Below are positions 7,005 through 7,911 of a stretch of DNA of 7,911 nt, one piece after another. The position numbers and the translations under genes were made by a program. Origin of the DNA: Tannerella sp. (GTDB lineage: Bacteria; Bacteroidota; Bacteroidia; Bacteroidales; Tannerellaceae); assembly GCA_031290635.1 (NCBI GenBank), contig JAITNE010000165.1, forward strand, positions 1 through 7,911. The letters run 5' to 3'. The stretch's first letter is position 1; the number at the start of each line of letters is the position of its first letter. The notes beneath the pieces are model-generated. The model did no database searches. It was given only the letters and a program-made list of their open reading frames with translations, and was not told the DNA's origin.

Positions 7005-7011
7005 TTTTTTT
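6970..7011 (+). terminator. Strong intrinsic terminator of the SusC/SusD operon
   Basis: AAGTTGTACCATT (6970-6982) and AATGGTACAACTT (6991-7003) form a perfect 13-bp stem with an 8-base loop. A G and then seven T (7005-7011) follow, the standard rho-independent form. On the minus strand the same stem is followed by ATCTTTTTG, so it may also stop transcription arriving from the convergent transporter gene. Confidence 0.93.
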
Positions 7012-7170
7012 ATGAAAGTCTCCGGCTCCGTACCCCAAAGGTCATATAAAAAATTCAAACAAGGAGAAATAACGTTGCATCACCCGTTAATTATACGGTA
7101 AATCCCCGTAGGGTCTTCCCTGATTCTCTTATGTAAGCTGATAATTATATCACGGAAACCCCCCGGACAA

Positions 7171-7911
7171 CTAATACTTCGCCCTCTTTCCATGCAGGAA
7201 GTAATACAAAATAACGGAGGCGGCAATAATCACTCCATCTATAACGAACATGGCAGCGTAGCCTTGCGCAGTAACGACAATGCCCATCAGTAAGGGACCC
7301 AGACCCATGCCGGCGTCGGAAAAGACAAAGTAGGTTGACGTAGCTGTGCCTATCCTTTGAGGGTGATGCGAAGTCATCTTAACGGCTATCGCTTGACCGA
7401 TGTTCAGTATGTTTCCGTAACCAAGCGCCATCAAAACGGCCGCAAGGATAAACATGAAGCTGTTGCCGGCAACGCTAAGCACAAAAAGGCTTGCCGCGAA
7501 GAAGACCATGCTTGGAATCATCACTATATTGTCGCCTTTCCTGTCAAGAAGTTTGCCCGCTAAAGGTCGAACGATAAGAATGAATGCGCCGTAAACCAAA
7601 AAGAATACGGATGCGACGCTCGACAGTCCGCTTTCTGCTGTGTAAGCGTCTATAAAGGTGGTAACGCTTGTGTAACATATACTCATAATGATGATGATAA
7701 GCGCGATTGGCAGTACACTCTTCTCGAAAACGTCGTGAAGGGAGAAACGCTTTTTTATCCTGAGGCGGGGGGTTCTCGGGAGGTGTGAAGCTCCGGCTTC
7801 ACTCGCAAGACATGAGTTTTCGATTCTTATTATTAAGCTGAAGATAAGCGCAATCAGCGACGAAATAATACAGCCGATAAACAGGGCAGTGTATCCGAAA
7901 TGGCGTATCAG
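7171..7911 (-). CDS. Major facilitator superfamily transporter, C-terminal part (partial)
   Basis: The minus-strand frame is open from the stop at 7171-7173 to the right window edge, giving 246 visible residues with the N-terminus missing. The first in-window ATG (7686) falls inside a transmembrane helix (visible residue 76), so it is not the real start. Visible helices lie at about 8-29, 66-88, 98-117, 129-147, 151-171, 191-213 and 219-239, matching helices 6-12 of a 12-helix MFS protein. The charged stretch 30-64 would be the central cytoplasmic loop. G-K-L-L-D-R-K-G-D (119-127), after the third visible helix, matches the second-half copy of MFS motif A (G-x-L-x-D-R-x-G). It is an inner-membrane secondary transporter, probably a proton-coupled exporter or importer, with unknown substrate. 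It converges on the SusC/SusD operon and is a separate transcription unit whose promoter is outside the window. Confidence 0.88.
   Translation of the reverse strand: MIRHFGYTALFIGCIISSLIALIFSLIIRIENSCLASEAGASHLPRTPRLRIKKRFSLHDVFEKSVLPIALIIIIMSICYTSVTTFIDAYTAESGLSSVASVFFLVYGAFILIVRPLAGKLLDRKGDNIVMIPSMVFFAASLFVLSVAGNSFMFILAAVLMALGYGNILNIGQAIAVKMTSHHPQRIGTATSTYFVFSDAGMGLGPLLMGIVVTAQGYAAMFVIDGVIIAASVILYYFLHGKRAKY

Noticed and set aside
7094..7110. Terminator hairpin for the minus-strand transporter (TACGG / CCGTA)
   Set aside because: It has only five base pairs around a 7-base loop and no T-run on the minus strand. The strong stem at 6970-7003 is a better candidate for stopping that transcript.
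7171..7686. Complete 171-residue membrane protein starting at ATG 7686
   Set aside because: The frame continues open upstream to the window edge and encodes a further helix and the MFS central loop. The ATG lies within a helix, so the gene is truncated by the window rather than short.

Overview
The window looks like chromosomal DNA from a member of the Bacteroidota, probably Bacteroidales. It holds an adjacent SusC/SusD-type outer-membrane pair, which is a hallmark of that phylum. Several intergenic segments carry the Bacteroidota promoter element TAnnTTTG, and start codons follow AT-rich leaders with no Shine-Dalgarno sequence. The species cannot be named from this sequence alone.

Layout. 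Positions 1-279 are AT-rich and hold a possible leftward promoter at the window edge, an inverted repeat, and a good rightward promoter (230-259). Positions 280-1588 form a two-gene cassette. The first gene encodes a low-complexity protein built on 24 tandem 21-bp units (307-810). The second, starting 10 bp after its stop, encodes a 219-residue protein of a conserved Bacteroidota type with no known function. Positions 1589-2061 are a 473-bp intergenic region with a long imperfect hairpin that has a competing fold, two candidate promoters, and a perfect 9-bp stem-loop at the predicted 5' end of the next transcript. Positions 2062-6888 are the SusC/RagA-type TonB-dependent transporter and its SusD/RagB-type lipoprotein, 12 bp apart. 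A strong intrinsic terminator follows (6970-7011), preceded by a decayed copy of itself. From 7171 to the right edge, on the minus strand, lies the C-terminal half of a major facilitator transporter.

How the parts fit. The SusC and SusD homologues would form an outer-membrane complex that captures an oligomeric nutrient at the surface and imports it with TonB energy. No glycoside hydrolase, peptidase, SusE/F protein or regulator is encoded here, so the substrate cannot be inferred. SusC lacks an N-terminal signalling domain, which argues against direct control by an ECF sigma/anti-sigma pair. The repeat gene and its partner look co-transcribed. They are the least explained part of the window and the best candidate for something undescribed. 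The repeat array is open in several frames on both strands, so the coding frame needs experimental confirmation.
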